Below, one piece after another: positions 14,301 through 26,292 of a stretch of DNA of 64,000 nt. The notes beneath the pieces are model-generated. The model was not told the origin of the DNA and did no database searches. It was given only the letters and a program-made list of their open reading frames with translations. Source of the stretch: Pholiota molesta (taxonomy: Eukaryota; Basidiomycota; Agaricomycetes; Agaricales; Strophariaceae); NCBI GenBank assembly GCA_014925825.1, contig JACGCK010000012.1, positions 248,001-312,000 of the forward strand, written 5' to 3'. The translations under genes and the position numbers were made by a program. How positions within the stretch are numbered: position 1 is the stretch's first letter; each line of letters opens with the position of its first letter.

Positions 14301-16398
14301 TTGCCTCAGAGTTCGTACAGAAGCTGCAAATGCTCACCGCGAAGAACTCCGAACACGAGCTCTCCATTGAGAAGTATCTGACCAAGAGCGAAGAGGCCTT
14401 CTTTGGCAAGTGCGGAAAGACAAACTCGAAACTGCGGCAAGTATCCGGTCATCACAACGAGATTCTACGTGGGGAACACCAACGCCTTCTCTTATTCTCG
14501 TCCGGATTGTGAGTGTGCCGCCTCTTCTGTTCAAGGCCGACATTGACACCATCTATTTACAGCTCCCAGCATGCAAGGCTTCTCACAAGCGGATTACGAC
14601 GGACCATTGCACAATGACGCGAATCAACCACCGGTCGTACCAATGACAGGTCTACAAATCGCAATGTCCCGAGAACTCGGTGGCTGGCCGCTTTACACAA
14701 TTGTCATCGCTTGGGACAGGTCTGCTATTTCCCTAAAACATTTGATTTATCATTAACATGAATGACCAATATAGATGTTGAGTGCACGAGTTTCCAGATC
14801 ACCCTTTTAACTGGACGCAACTGGCAAGATAATATTCAGCTCTATGTCCTTGGTGGTGTCTTTTTGCAGCGACGGCCGTCTGGTATCCTATGTTCAGGCT
14901 CAAACCCTCCTTTTACGTCCTGTCTTTCCCCTGGTTCTTCTTTGGTTTGGCATTCTTCATGATCGGTCTGCCCTCTGTCAGTTCCGTTTTTGCTCCTGCC
15001 CACCATGCACTCGCCAACGCGCAACTTGGTGCTATGCTGTTGGGTCTGCGGCCGGTTTCCTTTTCTTCGGTCTCAACTTCGGAGAGGAAGCGGTAAATAT
15101 CACTTTTCCTCTTTAATTTGCGACGGTTCTGATTTTGTTATAGGGTGCTGCTACGAAGTCTGGACTTTGCGTGCCTGTGTCGTCCAAGGTTCCAGCAAAT
15201 CTGGGTTGCCGCTCTATGGTATTGGGGCTATAACCTGAATGGACGATCGGACAACTATATCCACCATGGTGGATCGTACTCATCATTTGGCCATTGGCTT
15301 TCTTGAGCTTCCTCTTTGCATACCTGATGCTCTATGGACTTCCAGGTGAGAACTTGGTTCTAACAAAAATTATATTTGCAATTCCTCATCGTTATATTTA
15401 TGCAGAATACTACCGTCAAACACCTCCAAAAGTACCACACTTCCTGAGGACATTGTTCAGACGAAAGCTTGTTCTCTGGTTCTTGGCATCCGAAGTCCTC
15501 CGTGATTACTGGTTGAGCGGAGTGCGTCCTTGTTCTTTTACAAAATTCATTGGAAAGTAAACTGAATCATTGTCTTCTTTCAGCCTTATGGACGCAATTG
15601 GACCTTCCTTTGGAGTGTACCTATTCCCAAATGGCAGATCTTGATTCTCATCGTCACATTCTTCATTGGCGTTTGGGCCGTGATGCTGTTCATCTTGACC
15701 CACTTCAGTAAGACCCATACTTGGCTTCTTCCTGTGTTTGCCGTCGGTCTTGGAGCTCCACGATGGTGTCAGGTATGCACAACTTTTTCTTGTATTAGCT
15801 CCAGGATTAAATCTTTCACATCGTAGATGTTATGGGGTACTTCGTCACTGGCCTTATACATTCCTTGGGCTGGACACGCAGGTCCATACCTTGGAATTTC
15901 TCTTTGGTTATGGCTCGGTGTTCTTGATGCAATTCAAGGCGTTGGATTGGGCATGATTCTGCTCCAAGTACGTGTTACGAATAGTTCTTTCCGATTTCGC
16001 TACTTACTTTTCTTCTGCACCTATTATAGACTCTGTCTCGCCTTCATGTTTGCGCCACCCTCGCATTTGCACAGATCATTGGTTCCATTTGTGTTATGGT
16101 CGCTCGTGCGACCGCACCTAACGCTGTTGGTCCTGGCTCTGTTTTCCCGGATGCTGCGAAATGGGACTTTTCTGAAGGCCTTGCTGGTGCGTTCATTGGT
16201 CTTGAAGCAATTTATTCGAATTCTAATTCTTTCACAGGGAGTCCAATGGCCCTACCACTCTTTTGGATTGCTCTTGTTTGCCAACTCATCATTGTTATTG
16301 GTTACTTCTGGTTTTACAGGAAGGAACAACTGGGTACGTCCTTATCAATATGTAGCACAGTTTATTTGCTAATGAACTTATTTGCAGCACGACCATAA
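8364..16398 (+). CDS. AGS1: Cell wall alpha-1,3-glucan synthase
   Basis: A very large multidomain integral membrane enzyme that polymerises alpha-1,3-glucan in the fungal wall. The ATG at 8364 starts a signal peptide ([18 protein letters not shown]). An extracellular GH13 domain follows ([18 protein letters not shown], catalytic IRIDKATQ, acid/base in PGEVTGGD), then a transmembrane segment near 11965-12040. Next is a cytosolic GT5 starch-synthase-like domain ([50 protein letters not shown]), and then a multi-pass C-terminus to the stop at 16396-16398, where the last intron leaves Ala-Arg-Pro-stop. At least a dozen frame breaks occur (for example about 8614, 10982, 11840, 11941, 12186, 12222, 12230, 12532, 12804, 13040, 14409). 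All are explained by 1-2 missing bases, so I treat the gene as intact but mis-assembled. Confidence 0.95.
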
Positions 16399-17007
16399 AT
16401 TAGCACTTTCTACAATCAATCTAATAAACGGACAGACACAAAAAATGACTACATCATATGGACTACTTTCTCCACAACGGACTTATATATGGAATCTATT
16501 AAACCTGTTACAGTATTGCTTTGCCTTCGCAATTGTCCCCTCCTTCATAGACACATATTCTTAGTAATAATACCTACAGCACATGTTTACGATTTATGCA
16601 TACATGCCCTGGCAAACAATCAGGAGAGTTAGCAACATAAAAGGTATAGTCATAATGACGGTGGCGTTGGGTGCATAGCAGGAATTGCGCGTATCACATT
16701 CGTTTGGTGTTGGTTGAGAGTGCCTGACCTCCTCTTCGAAGGTTGCTAACGGTTCTCGACAGAGGACCCATGACTTCGAACGAACGGCAAGGATGCAGCG
16801 AAAATCGAGATTATCTATTAAACTTTACCGTGGCAATCATCCATTATAGAATCTTATCACTCTAGTCATATAAGCTGGACTCGAGTGCCTCGTGTTGTGG
16901 GTTGGTTGTCGTTGAGGTGAAAGGATTAGATGTGTGACCATGTGACATTGATAATTTTTGGTCTTTCTCTTGCAAGCCAATCTAAAGACCAAACTTGCTC
17001 AAATACT
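16399..17007. other. Intergenic, AGS1 3' end to PNO1 5' end
   Basis: Moderately AT-rich, no supported gene. It should hold the AGS1 3' UTR and polyadenylation region and the PNO1 promoter. No repeat or RNA gene was recognised. Confidence 0.5.
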
Positions 17008-18076
17008 ATGGTCGTCGCACACAACTCAACGAGCGCACTGGCTGCAGGGGCCACCCCTACGAAGTCGAAAAAGAATCGCAGAAAAATCACTCGCAAGAAC
17101 CCCTCCCACTTCCCATCTGATCCCTCCTCTTCCGCGCAGCGCAATGAGCAAGACGAAGAGATGACCTTCGACGCTTCAGTCGGAGACGCTGTGCCATCTT
17201 TTGGAGAGTCTGCAGCGCAGATATTGGAGTCAAGCAAAGATGTAGACGACGACGACGACTTGATGATCGATGCAGATCCTACACTACTTGCACCCCCAGC
17301 GAGCGCTGCACCTACGTTTGCGCCTGTAGCACCGGGCGCCGATAGGACTACACTCAAGTCGGAAACGAGGCGGATACCTATACCCCCACACCGTATGACG
17401 CCGTTGAAGAAAGATTGGCTACATATTTTTGGGCCATTGACCGAGATCCTTGGACTGCAAGTGCGGATGAACGTGCAGCGAAGAAGCGTAGAGATCAGGG
17501 TGCGCATTGAGTCTTGCTCCGATTACTTTTTTGTATCTTCGACTAATTCTTATGCTCAGACGTCAAAACACACCAAAGATATTGGTGCTATCCAGAAAGG
17601 TGCCGATTTCGTAAAAGCATACGCATTGGGCTTCGATGTCAATGTCAGTCTCTTTCCTAAGATCCAATCTCTGGCACATACTCACCCATTCCTCAATTCT
17701 AGGATGCCATTGCTCTATTACGACTGGACGATCTATATCTAGATTCATTCGAGATCAAGGACGTCAAAACACTGCATGGCGACCACCTTTCACGCGCCAT
17801 TGGTCGCATCGCAGGACAAGATGGAAAGACCAAATTCACCATCGAGAACACCTCTCGCACTCGCATAGTGCTCGCCGACACGTATGTTCTACTGAGCCTT
17901 TCATTATCGATGATACTCATGTCTTTCATTTCAGAAAAATCCACATTATGGGTTCCTTTCAAAATATCAAAATCGCTCGCGATGCCCTTGTCTCCCTCAT
18001 TCTTGGTTCACCACCGGGTAAGGTCTACGCTGGTCTGAGGACCGTAAGCAGCAGGATGAAGCAACGCGCAATCTAG
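17008..18076 (+). CDS. PNO1: Pre-rRNA processing KH protein Pno1/Dim2
   Basis: Four exons (17008-17499, 17560-17643, 17703-17881, 17935-18076) join without frame conflict into 298 aa. Pno1 (Rrp20/Dim2) is a nucleolar and cytoplasmic factor needed for 18S rRNA maturation, working with the Nob1 endonuclease and the Dim1 methylase. The N-terminus is low-complexity with an acidic Asp run. The conserved core starts at about residue 125 ([15 protein letters not shown]) and contains the KH fold with [32 protein letters not shown] and the C-terminal SPPGKVY. Length agrees with fungal Pno1. It is tail-to-tail with the copper radical oxidase. Confidence 0.95.
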
Positions 18077-18384
18077 TTTTGTTATCATTCGTTCTTTGTA
18101 CTCTTTACTTTTGTGACTTTTAACATTTCCCCGGCAATGTTAGACTATTTCTAGCTCTGACGATAGGCGTTATGATATTGAGACAAATCAAAAGTAGTGA
18201 GGTGACATATGTTAGATCTCGGTAAGAAAAGTATACGGATAGTAGGAGACGAAATAATAGCACGAAATGTATAATTAATAGAGCTTGGAATTGTACTTAA
18301 GTGTGAGCGATATAACACGACATTTTCGCGAGTCCGGACAAAGAGAAAGAAAGCAGGCTACGGTTCTCTTCATCTGAAAGAACG

Positions 18385-20838
18385 TTACTCCGAGCCATCT
18401 TCTCCTGATTTGCCTTTCGATAATTCATACTGATCAGCCGCACTCCCTTGGAGAACACTGAATGAGTAGATATGAGCATCAGATTGAGATTGAATTATCA
18501 ATTGGAAGGGACGGGGACTGACTTGCTTATGGCGGCCTGATTAACCACAGGTCCTCTCCCATTGCCAATCATCACTTTCTTGCCTTGACTCGCCACACCA
18601 TTAGCGACGATGTATATCCACCCAGGACCAGGAGGATAGATGTTGCCATTCGGAGGTCCGCGGACAGTCAAACTGTCGCCTTGAGACGAGATGACCTTCA
18701 AGTAGACCAAGCGAGAATTAGCATGCACGGCATGCGTTACATAGCCCAGGTCCATCAAGGAAACTTAGAATACCGGATAAAAGCAAAGCTTTAGAACGTT
18801 ACGATAGAGGTAGGTAAGCTGATCAGATACCTTGGATATTATTTGTATTGGCGCCGTTGGGTATCTTCAAATCTAGCTTGAAAATCTCATCGAAATTAAT
18901 CTTCTGTGGCACATTCGTTATTTCTGGCCTATCCTGGGACATATACGGAGGATTCAACCACTCTACACGATATTCCGTCCCATACTGGACCTCGCTGCGA
19001 TCAAGATTGGGATTACTCCCTGCAATCATGATAGATCCTGCCGGCGTCAACGTCGCAATACTATGATAAAGACGAGGAATGGCGCTCGTTGGCATCCCAG
19101 AGGTAGAAAATCGCGCATCCGCAGTCGCCGCGGGGTCGTACAGCACAGGCGTCAGCACTGGGTTGTCCGCATTCGACGCTCCGACCTGACTGAGCACATT
19201 GCCGTAGCCCGATATTCCGGACGCGCCTCCATTGACGATGAGGATTTTCCCAGTGGGCAGAAGGACGGCGTCGGGCATGACGCGTGCTTGGGGCATGTAC
19301 TCGACCTGCCACCCCGCGCTGATCCCTGCTTCGTTCAGCACCATCCGTGAGCATTGAGAGGAAGCCGGGGTCTGGGACGATATCTCATAGCCTGCCATCT
19401 TGTCGTCAATGGTAGAGCCGCCACAGATGAGAATCTCTGGTGTGTAGTCGTTGTCTGGCGATAACGGGAGCAAGAGAGCGGTTCCTGCCATGGGATATGT
19501 CACTCGCACGTTGTTTGGAAGCTGAGGCAGATAGCGCTCCGTATTTTTCTCCCAGTCATATATCATCGCATCTTGATTCGCTGCCATGAAGATTTTTCCA
19601 TCCGGAAGAGAGAACGCAATTGGGAATAGATTTGAATTCAAGGTCTTAACCAAGAAAGGCAGGTTTATCGCCAACCCATTGGACCCATGAATAGCTTTGG
19701 GAGGATAATATTCAAGCGTAGGATTGTTGACAGTCGCGTTATTCATCCAGCCGCCTTTTTTAGCGCCCCCAATAATCATGGCACTGCCGTCCTTGATTCG
19801 GAGAACAGTGTTATACCAGCGCGGGCTCGCCATGCGAATCCGGTCGTGGCTCTCGTACATCTCACAGCTTTCGACATCGGCATCCTCGCAGGGCTCGAAA
19901 ATCCGCACGGACTGGAGGCCATCGAGGTCGCCGAAGTCGGCTGCGGACGTGTAGCCTTCGACCACGGGATTGCCGCCGACGTTGATCAGCGTGCCGTTGC
20001 CCAGGAATGTGCCGCCGGCGCAGAACGAGTTGGACTGCATCCGGAGGGGTTTCACAGAGTGGTTTTCCAGGTTGTAGAGCGCAGCCCATGCAGGATGTCC
20101 GTCGATCGAAAGAGGGTTGTGTTCAACTTTGTCCACGATCAGGGCATGCGTCGGCGAGATGATAGTCAGTTGCATAGCGTGCACTCCAGTAGTTCCTTGT
20201 TGAGTTAGAGTCCATTCAGGGTCTCTCTTCGAGACCACACCAGAAGAAGCCAAAGACTTATTTCCCAAGTTCCTAGATGACAGCGAAGAAAGAGAAGAGC
20301 CCCGAGTCACAATAAACGCGTCCAAGTCCATCACAGTATTCCGCCTAGACCCAGGCCGCTTAGCAGTATTCACAATCTTGATAATATGCGGCCCCAGCTC
20401 CAAGTCAAACTTCCAGAACAGCCGCTGTTGCTTGAGCGACACCACGCGGTCGCTGTACGTATCCACCTCCGCGACCGGCTTGCCGTCAATGAGCACAATC
20501 GCCAGCCCGTGCAGCTTGTCCGTGTTCCCGAACCACTCGATGCCCGTGCCCGTGAAGCTGAACGAGACCTCCGCGTTGGGCGCCGACGTCGCGCTGAGGG
20601 ATTTCCCGATGTACGCCGTGGAATAGTGGTCCGTCCAGGTGCCCTTGTACGAAATCAAGGGCGACGTCGAGTCGTAGCTTTTTGCCCCGGGCGGGACGTA
20701 GTAGGGCGTGAAAGGCGCCGGCTTCGTGGATCCTGGCGTTGTATGCCCATTCCAAGCAGCTTCTTTCGAAAAAACCAGAGTCAGAAAAGACAGCGAAAAG
20801 AGCAGGGCCTGATAAAGTGGATGAATCGACCGCTGCAT
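18385..20838 (-). CDS. Copper radical oxidase, glyoxal oxidase type (AA5)
   Basis: A secreted copper radical oxidase that oxidises aldehydes or alcohols to produce H2O2 for peroxidases. Exon 1 alone encodes about 670 aa: a signal peptide (about 1-24), an N-terminal beta-sandwich-like domain (about 45-160), then the seven-bladed oxidase domain. Radical-site residues can be placed by family knowledge: Cys in NSFCAGGTF, Tyr in PRWYNTV, Tyr-His in PRLYHSIA and His in GYVTHAVH of exon 2. The reading frame is uninterrupted. Exon 2 can stop at 18498. A further intron with donor GTCAGT would instead add a hydrophilic tail ending at 18385; I list the longer form with reservation. Confidence 0.92.
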
Positions 20839-21960
20839 TTTATGTTGCAGGTCCTGGGATATCCAGGTTTCAGACGAATCTAAAAAGCAATAAAAGATAC
20901 AAAGAGCGAGGAGTTCTGGTCAGAGTCAAGGTCGTTGGTTTGTCCTCTTTGGTCGATGGTTAGGCACAGCCACTAGTAGCGACGACTTCATTTCCTTCTC
21001 ATGCAAATGTAACCGTAGACAGGTGGTAATACCGTTGGATATTAATATTCACTGGATTACAGGATGGTATAATAGAAAAGAGCCTTGTTCATGTGTGGCA
21101 CTGAATATACATATATGCATTGAACAGTGTGGATACAGAGCGGGGGATAATGCCAGGCAGGGAGATAGGGAGGAAATGAAGCAAACTGAAGGTCGGCAAC
21201 TCGAATCGGCGAAACTGCACACCACCACGGTGATGTATTGAGCAAAAAGATGGTTTTGAATAGTGGAGGGGAAGAAGAGATAGTTTCTTCGGCTAGAATC
21301 TCCATCAGCATGGAGAGACAGAAGCCAAGGGTGTACCAACAATATGAACATAGACAGACACCGAAAAGACGAACGAAGCATGTGGAGAACTCAAATGGAA
21401 AACGAGAAAAAGGTATGTACTGGAGTACGTAGATCGACCGACTAGAGACAAAAAAAAAATAGAGATACGGGGAATGGGTTGAAGGGGTCAAGCGAGAACT
21501 TGTTAAGGGTAGATGGAAGGGTCAGAAAGGACAATGGATATGACACACAGGCGCAGGTGCAAGCAGACAGACAAACAGGATATAGAGACAGAAAAGACAA
21601 CAAACAACAACTTTGTGTATGGCGTAGAACCTAACAAGATGGAGGGATGGTTGAGATCATGGATCAGGGGATGGGACTTGGGGATTGGGATTGGGGATCA
21701 GGCAAGTGAGATATATGATACGAATGGGGGATGGGGCAGTGAGTCGATCTAGGAAAGGGATTGGGAACAATGCTACTGGACAAACGGGGGTACGGACATG
21801 GATGGGTGGGGACGAGTGGATCATGATGGGGAAGGGCGGACGACGACAGCAAGAAACATAGGACACTTATTGGGATATGGGATAATATGGTACAGCCAGG
21901 TCCGTAAAGCGTTCGTTCATTCAGCAGTAAAGAGGCGCGCACAAGAAATCATACCATCCA
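20839..21960. other. Intergenic and 3' UTR of the KH protein gene, with G-rich tract
   Basis: No supported gene. The plus strand is purine-rich from about 21500 to 21800 and includes five G-runs at 21667-21696. That tract would be C-rich in a transcript of the minus-strand KH gene ending at 21961. The left part should hold the copper radical oxidase promoter. Confidence 0.55.
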
Positions 21961-23400
21961 TTAACTCGCACCGCCCGTCGATGCGCGCAGCTGCTTTTGC
22001 TTCTCCTGCTCCAATCGCTGTACCAACACATGAATATATGGGCCATTGACAAAGACTATAAATAAACGCACATGATAGAGAAGTTGCACTGCCATTTGGA
22101 TGTTCGCTGGCTGGCCAGTGATGACCACCAGCCGCTCGCCTTCTTGGCCGGCAGGCGCAGGGGCGCCATTCATACCCACCCCGACAGCGCCAGGTTCCAT
22201 AATCTTTATTTGACTCGCACTCATGTGTCGAATCTCATTGATCTTGCTGCCGCCCTTGCCAATGATGCATCCCACGAGATCATTGGGGATGTAGATTTGC
22301 TGCGTCTGCAACTGCTGTGGGGGATTGTGCGCGCCGTAAGTCGAGCCTGGATTGTACGAACCCGGAGGCGCGTATGAAGGGCCTCCTGCCCCTGGAGCGC
22401 CGCTACCACCGCCAGCGCCCATCGAACGCCCGTTACCGGGTCGTGCCGCACTGTTACCTGGACGGTAAGTTGAATTCGAAGAGGAATAAGAAGGCATCTT
22501 CTCCTGTGCCTCGATGAGGATGTTGCCGATATAATAGGTTGCGATGTGGATCGCATCTGCCACGCCAGCGACGCTAAGCACTCGCTATTTGGCGCTATCA
22601 GCATCAATGAAACGAAACGGTCAAAATGATGCGAACCTCTGTCGAACCAGGAAGCATGCCCTCGCTCGCGTTGAGACGAGCTCCGCTGGCATCCTGAATC
22701 TCCTTGATTTTGGAGCCTTGCTTCCCGATCACTGAGCCCATACGAGAGTTAGGAATCATGAATTTGATAGTGACAGCACGGCTGCCTGGTACCGAAGGTA
22801 CGTCGAATGGTTCGTCGTTTATCCGACGCACAATAAGGCCAAAAGCCTGAGATGAAGATGAGGACCAAATATGAAGGACTGAGTGTGGGTGCGAACCTTG
22901 GACACAGCGTCGAGCGGACCGCTGACGTTGAGGATGCGCTCTGGGTTTCCGGGAATGCTCTCAGAAACCATAACACGAGCGCCACTCTTTTCACGGATCT
23001 CGTTGACGTGGGAGCCGCCCTTCCCAATGATGATAGAAGCGTCCTGGGTGACGATAAGGCAGCGCATGTGGATGTTGGCGGAAGGCGCAGCGGTAGAGGT
23101 CGTGGAGGAGGGCTCGCCCGAAGTGGTTGCCTGGTCCTTGCTGTCGGCGGAGGGCTTGCGGTCGCCATTGTCCTCCTTCTTGGCATCTGGACGACTCGAG
23201 TTGGGCGTCGATGAGTTGGTATCGTTCGCGTGCTGGGTTGTGGGGTCAACCATGTTTACGTCCTGGTGGGAAGAGCCTGTGTTGGCGGTCGATGAGCCAT
23301 CCAACGGAGCCGCGCCGGTGTTGGCACGCTTGTGGGTTTTCTGGTATTCGCTGTCGGAAGGAGAGCGCGACCTTTTGCGGGTGGATTCGACGTCTGGCAT
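21961..23400 (-). CDS. Poly(rC)-binding-type protein with three KH domains
   Basis: An RNA-binding protein of the PCBP/hnRNP-K family (fission yeast Rnc1, budding yeast Pbp2 are relatives). The N-terminus has a basic KRSRSPSDSE segment and a Ser/Thr/Pro-rich region of about 100 residues. KH1 (RCLIVTQDASIIIGKGGSHVNEIR), KH2 (KFMIPNSRMGSVIGKQGSKIKEI) and KH3 (IYIPNDLVGCIIGKGGSKINEIR) each carry an intact GxxG loop. A Gly/Pro-rich linker separates KH2 and KH3. At least three short introns interrupt it, with no frame problem. The stop is at 21961-21963. The role is probably post-transcriptional control of mRNA stability; targets cannot be inferred. Confidence 0.92.
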
Positions 23401-23935
23401 GGTCGTGATTCAGTTCAACGGGTCTTTTGGTTAGCTTTGAATTTCAAGAGTCCAGGGGAATGGCTGGGGATGGGTCGGGATTGTGTGGTCTGGGATATGG
23501 TGGGAGGGGTGTGAGGGGAGTGCGAGGAAGGGGATGGACGACGGGACGGGAGACGACATACCTCAGCAGCAGCAGCAGCCAGAAAGAGAGCCTGGGCGTA
23601 ACATCACCAATGCCCTACTTATCCTCGCGAGCCACAAACATGTGTATACACAACACTCAATTCACTATTGCTACTACAGGACGACCTATCAATACACTAA
23701 CAATACAGTCGTTGAGGACTAGCGCCGCGCCTGCTCACAGACGCGCGCTCAGTCGTTGAGGACCGGTCACAGCATTCCACTAATGATATGGTTAGTTGAA
23801 TACCAAATACCTTCTGGTGCGTCTAATTGACGTCTATTCTGGGGTCAGTCGTTGAGGACTGCTCGCAGCATACTATGTACTGATATGAATTTGTTAGTCC
23901 AGATAGACGTCTAATAATTAATTCAACCCCCACCT
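23401..23935. other. Intergenic with CAG microsatellite and diverged repeats
   Basis: This lies between the start of the KH gene and the stop of the deaminase gene. A short (CAG)n run occurs at about 23563-23579. A 14-15 bp motif containing GTCGTTGAGGAC recurs at 23706-23720, 23750-23763 and 23845-23860, with related flanking sequence after the last two copies. No coding signal is convincing. Confidence 0.5.
23706..23912. repeat. Three copies of a short diverged repeat
   Basis: The motif CAGTCGTTGAGGAC occurs three times. Copies two and three are followed by similar text (an AGCAT block, a TGATATG block, then TTAGT), suggesting decayed tandem units of roughly 50-95 bp. GACGTCTA occurs at 23827 and 23906 in similar context. 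The origin is unknown; it may be a mobile-element remnant. Confidence 0.5.
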
Positions 23936-26292
23936 TTACACTTCACATGCCAAGATATAATCGACAAAGTCGGCCCACCGTTTTCCAAATGCAACAAAGG
24001 CCTGCGCCTTCTCTTCCGTACTCATCATGGAAAACTATCGCAGCATCAACCACTGCCAAATCCGAAATAGGTACTGTGCATACCTCGATGCTGTCCCGCG
24101 CGAGCGACGCCAGCGTGGTCAGCCCGTTGATTTCACTTGCGACAAACACCTCGTTGCATGGCGACTGTCAGATGGGACAAAGTTCAGAGCATGATCATTT
24201 CTCACTCACCTGGTAAAAGTCAAATGTAAGACCCATGTTACCAAATATTGCCGGGTCATCCGAGCACAGCGCGATAGGCACTCCATTGTTCAACAATGCG
24301 GGCAATGGATGCATAAGCATCGATGATGTTAAGCGCTGTGCATAATCAATATCGAAGAAGGGGTGTTCGAAAAACGAGGGTGCACACCAAAATTTCATTG
24401 CTAATATCCCGTCGTCAGTGGGCGGAATATAAGATAGATAGACGTGAGATAGGGCACTCACGAAATAGGACAAACTTCCACGGCAATACCCTCTCGCCGA
24501 CAGATATCAACAAGTTTGGGATGCTTGTAGAGCGAATACCTACATGCGCCGAATTTAGCCATCACGCACATAACACACAGCACACCAAGAAGCAAAATAG
24601 CATTGTAACCGCACTGACCCGTGCCCAATGCGTTTGGTACCCAGTAGAACGGCATCGTAAAGGTTCATGTCTGCCTCTGTTCCATCTCCGAGAGTTTCAC
24701 CGGCGTGGAAAATAAAAGGAAGATCCAGTCCTTCCTCCTCCACGCGCTTTCGGAAACGCAATAGAGGTTCAATGTAGTAAATCAACGGCTTGAACGAGTT
24801 CTCAGGTCCGACGAGATCGAATCCTTCAATTGTGTCAGCTCATGTACTTATAAATTTTAGATAGGGAGACTCACCTGCAATCAGGTGGGGGAACTCTTTC
24901 TTCAGAGCTATGCAATCCTCCGTGTACCAGTCTAATTCTTCCGGCGTGATATTTCGGATGGTCGAGTATATGATCTAACAAAAATAAGCCTCCAAAAGAA
25001 TAGAATAGTGTTGGTACCTCACGAACTTTGGCACCGAGGAGCTCGTGTCCGCGACCTTGTTGTGCTAATTTTTCCTTGACTTCTTTGAAAGCTTGTTCAA
25101 ACATAAGGATCCATTCCCGGTGTGGAACATTCTCTTGACCGTCAGGACCAACCATATACCTGGAAGTTTATGATACCAAGATTCAGCGTCGGCTATTCAT
25201 GGTTCATAGACAACACAATGCTCACTTGAACAAGAAGTTTATCCTAGCTTCCACATACGAGATGCCGTCGTCGACCATGTTACGGAAAAACTCTTTGGTG
25301 TATTCCTTCCAAATCGGTTGGACTCTAATCAGGCCCTGTATTCTGATGAGCTGTGAAAATAAATCCAGATATAATGCAACGTACCGCAGATGTGAAGAAT
25401 ACGCTGGAAAATTTACGCCAAATCTATACCATATCAATTAATGAAGCTTTCCAACAAAATTACTAGACACGTACTTTCTCAACGGTATTGTGCGTATCAT
25501 ACGCTTCGGTAGGATTAATAGTCAAGGATCCAATAACCCATTTATCGAAACCCTCCACGCCGCCCAACTCCGAGGCGAACGAGTTCCTTGCATTCTGAAA
25601 TGAAACCCAAGACCCGAGCTCATAGGACGTGCTTGTCAAGCTAGGGTGCTCCGTGAACTGGTCATCAGGAAGCGCTCTAAACTGAGGAAGGGTGCTGGAC
25701 AAATTAGCAGCGGTGAGGGGCTGCTCGACGCGCACATGCATGAACGGGTGTTTCAATGCAAGCTCGAGCAAGAATTCAGCGTTGACCGTCGCATCTAGAT
25801 GGCAATGCAACAGAGCGCCCTTGGGCATCTATCGGGGAGATCTGTTAAATATCATGTTTGATAGCGGTCGGAAGGTATTTTGTTGACCTTGCTTAATATC
25901 TCGAAGATACGGGTCTTCATAATAAGGCTCTTGCCTATGCGATCCATGTATATCAGGTATGTTTTTATAACTTCAACCATGGAAAACGCACCAGTCAAGA
26001 ACTCCATTCCCGGAAATGGATGCTTGATATCTGGATGGTCCTCCCTCCATATCGTCTCCGCTTCCAAAGCACGAATCTTGCGTATGATCCTGTCCGCCTC
26101 GATTTCCTTGGCAGAAAGCGCATTGGCGTGAGCAAATTCACGTCTCATAGATAGGTCGTCGGCGATGAGAGATCCCCTGCGACCCTCATAGTCGGCGAGG
26201 CCTGCAACAGAAGCCATGGGATATGCGAAAAAGAGAGGTAAGCTTGAGAGAATTGTGATAGAAAGTTGCGAATGATGATTGCTCAATTCCAA
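23936..26292 (-). CDS. Adenosine deaminase-related growth factor family (ADA2-like)
   Basis: A metal-dependent adenosine deaminase of the ADGF/CECR1 subfamily. Conserved elements in order: the first zinc ligands in LLHCHLDA, the ADGF-specific helical N-terminal region, FIFHAGETLGDG with catalytic His and Glu, KRIGHGYSLYKHP, AVEVCPISNE and the metal Asp in IALCSDDPAIFG. The C-terminus (AFGKRWADFVDYILA) is recovered by a short intron with donor GTATGC, giving a stop at 23936-23938. Starting at 26292 adds a hydrophobic stretch (ITILSSLPLFFAYPM) consistent with a secreted enzyme. Starting at 26218 would give a non-secreted form. No frame breaks were seen. It is divergent from the GH44 gene. Confidence 0.9.

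Noticed and set aside
19687..20208. Long + strand open frame (173 codons)
   Set aside because: Lies antisense inside the uninterrupted copper radical oxidase exon; shadow of that gene.
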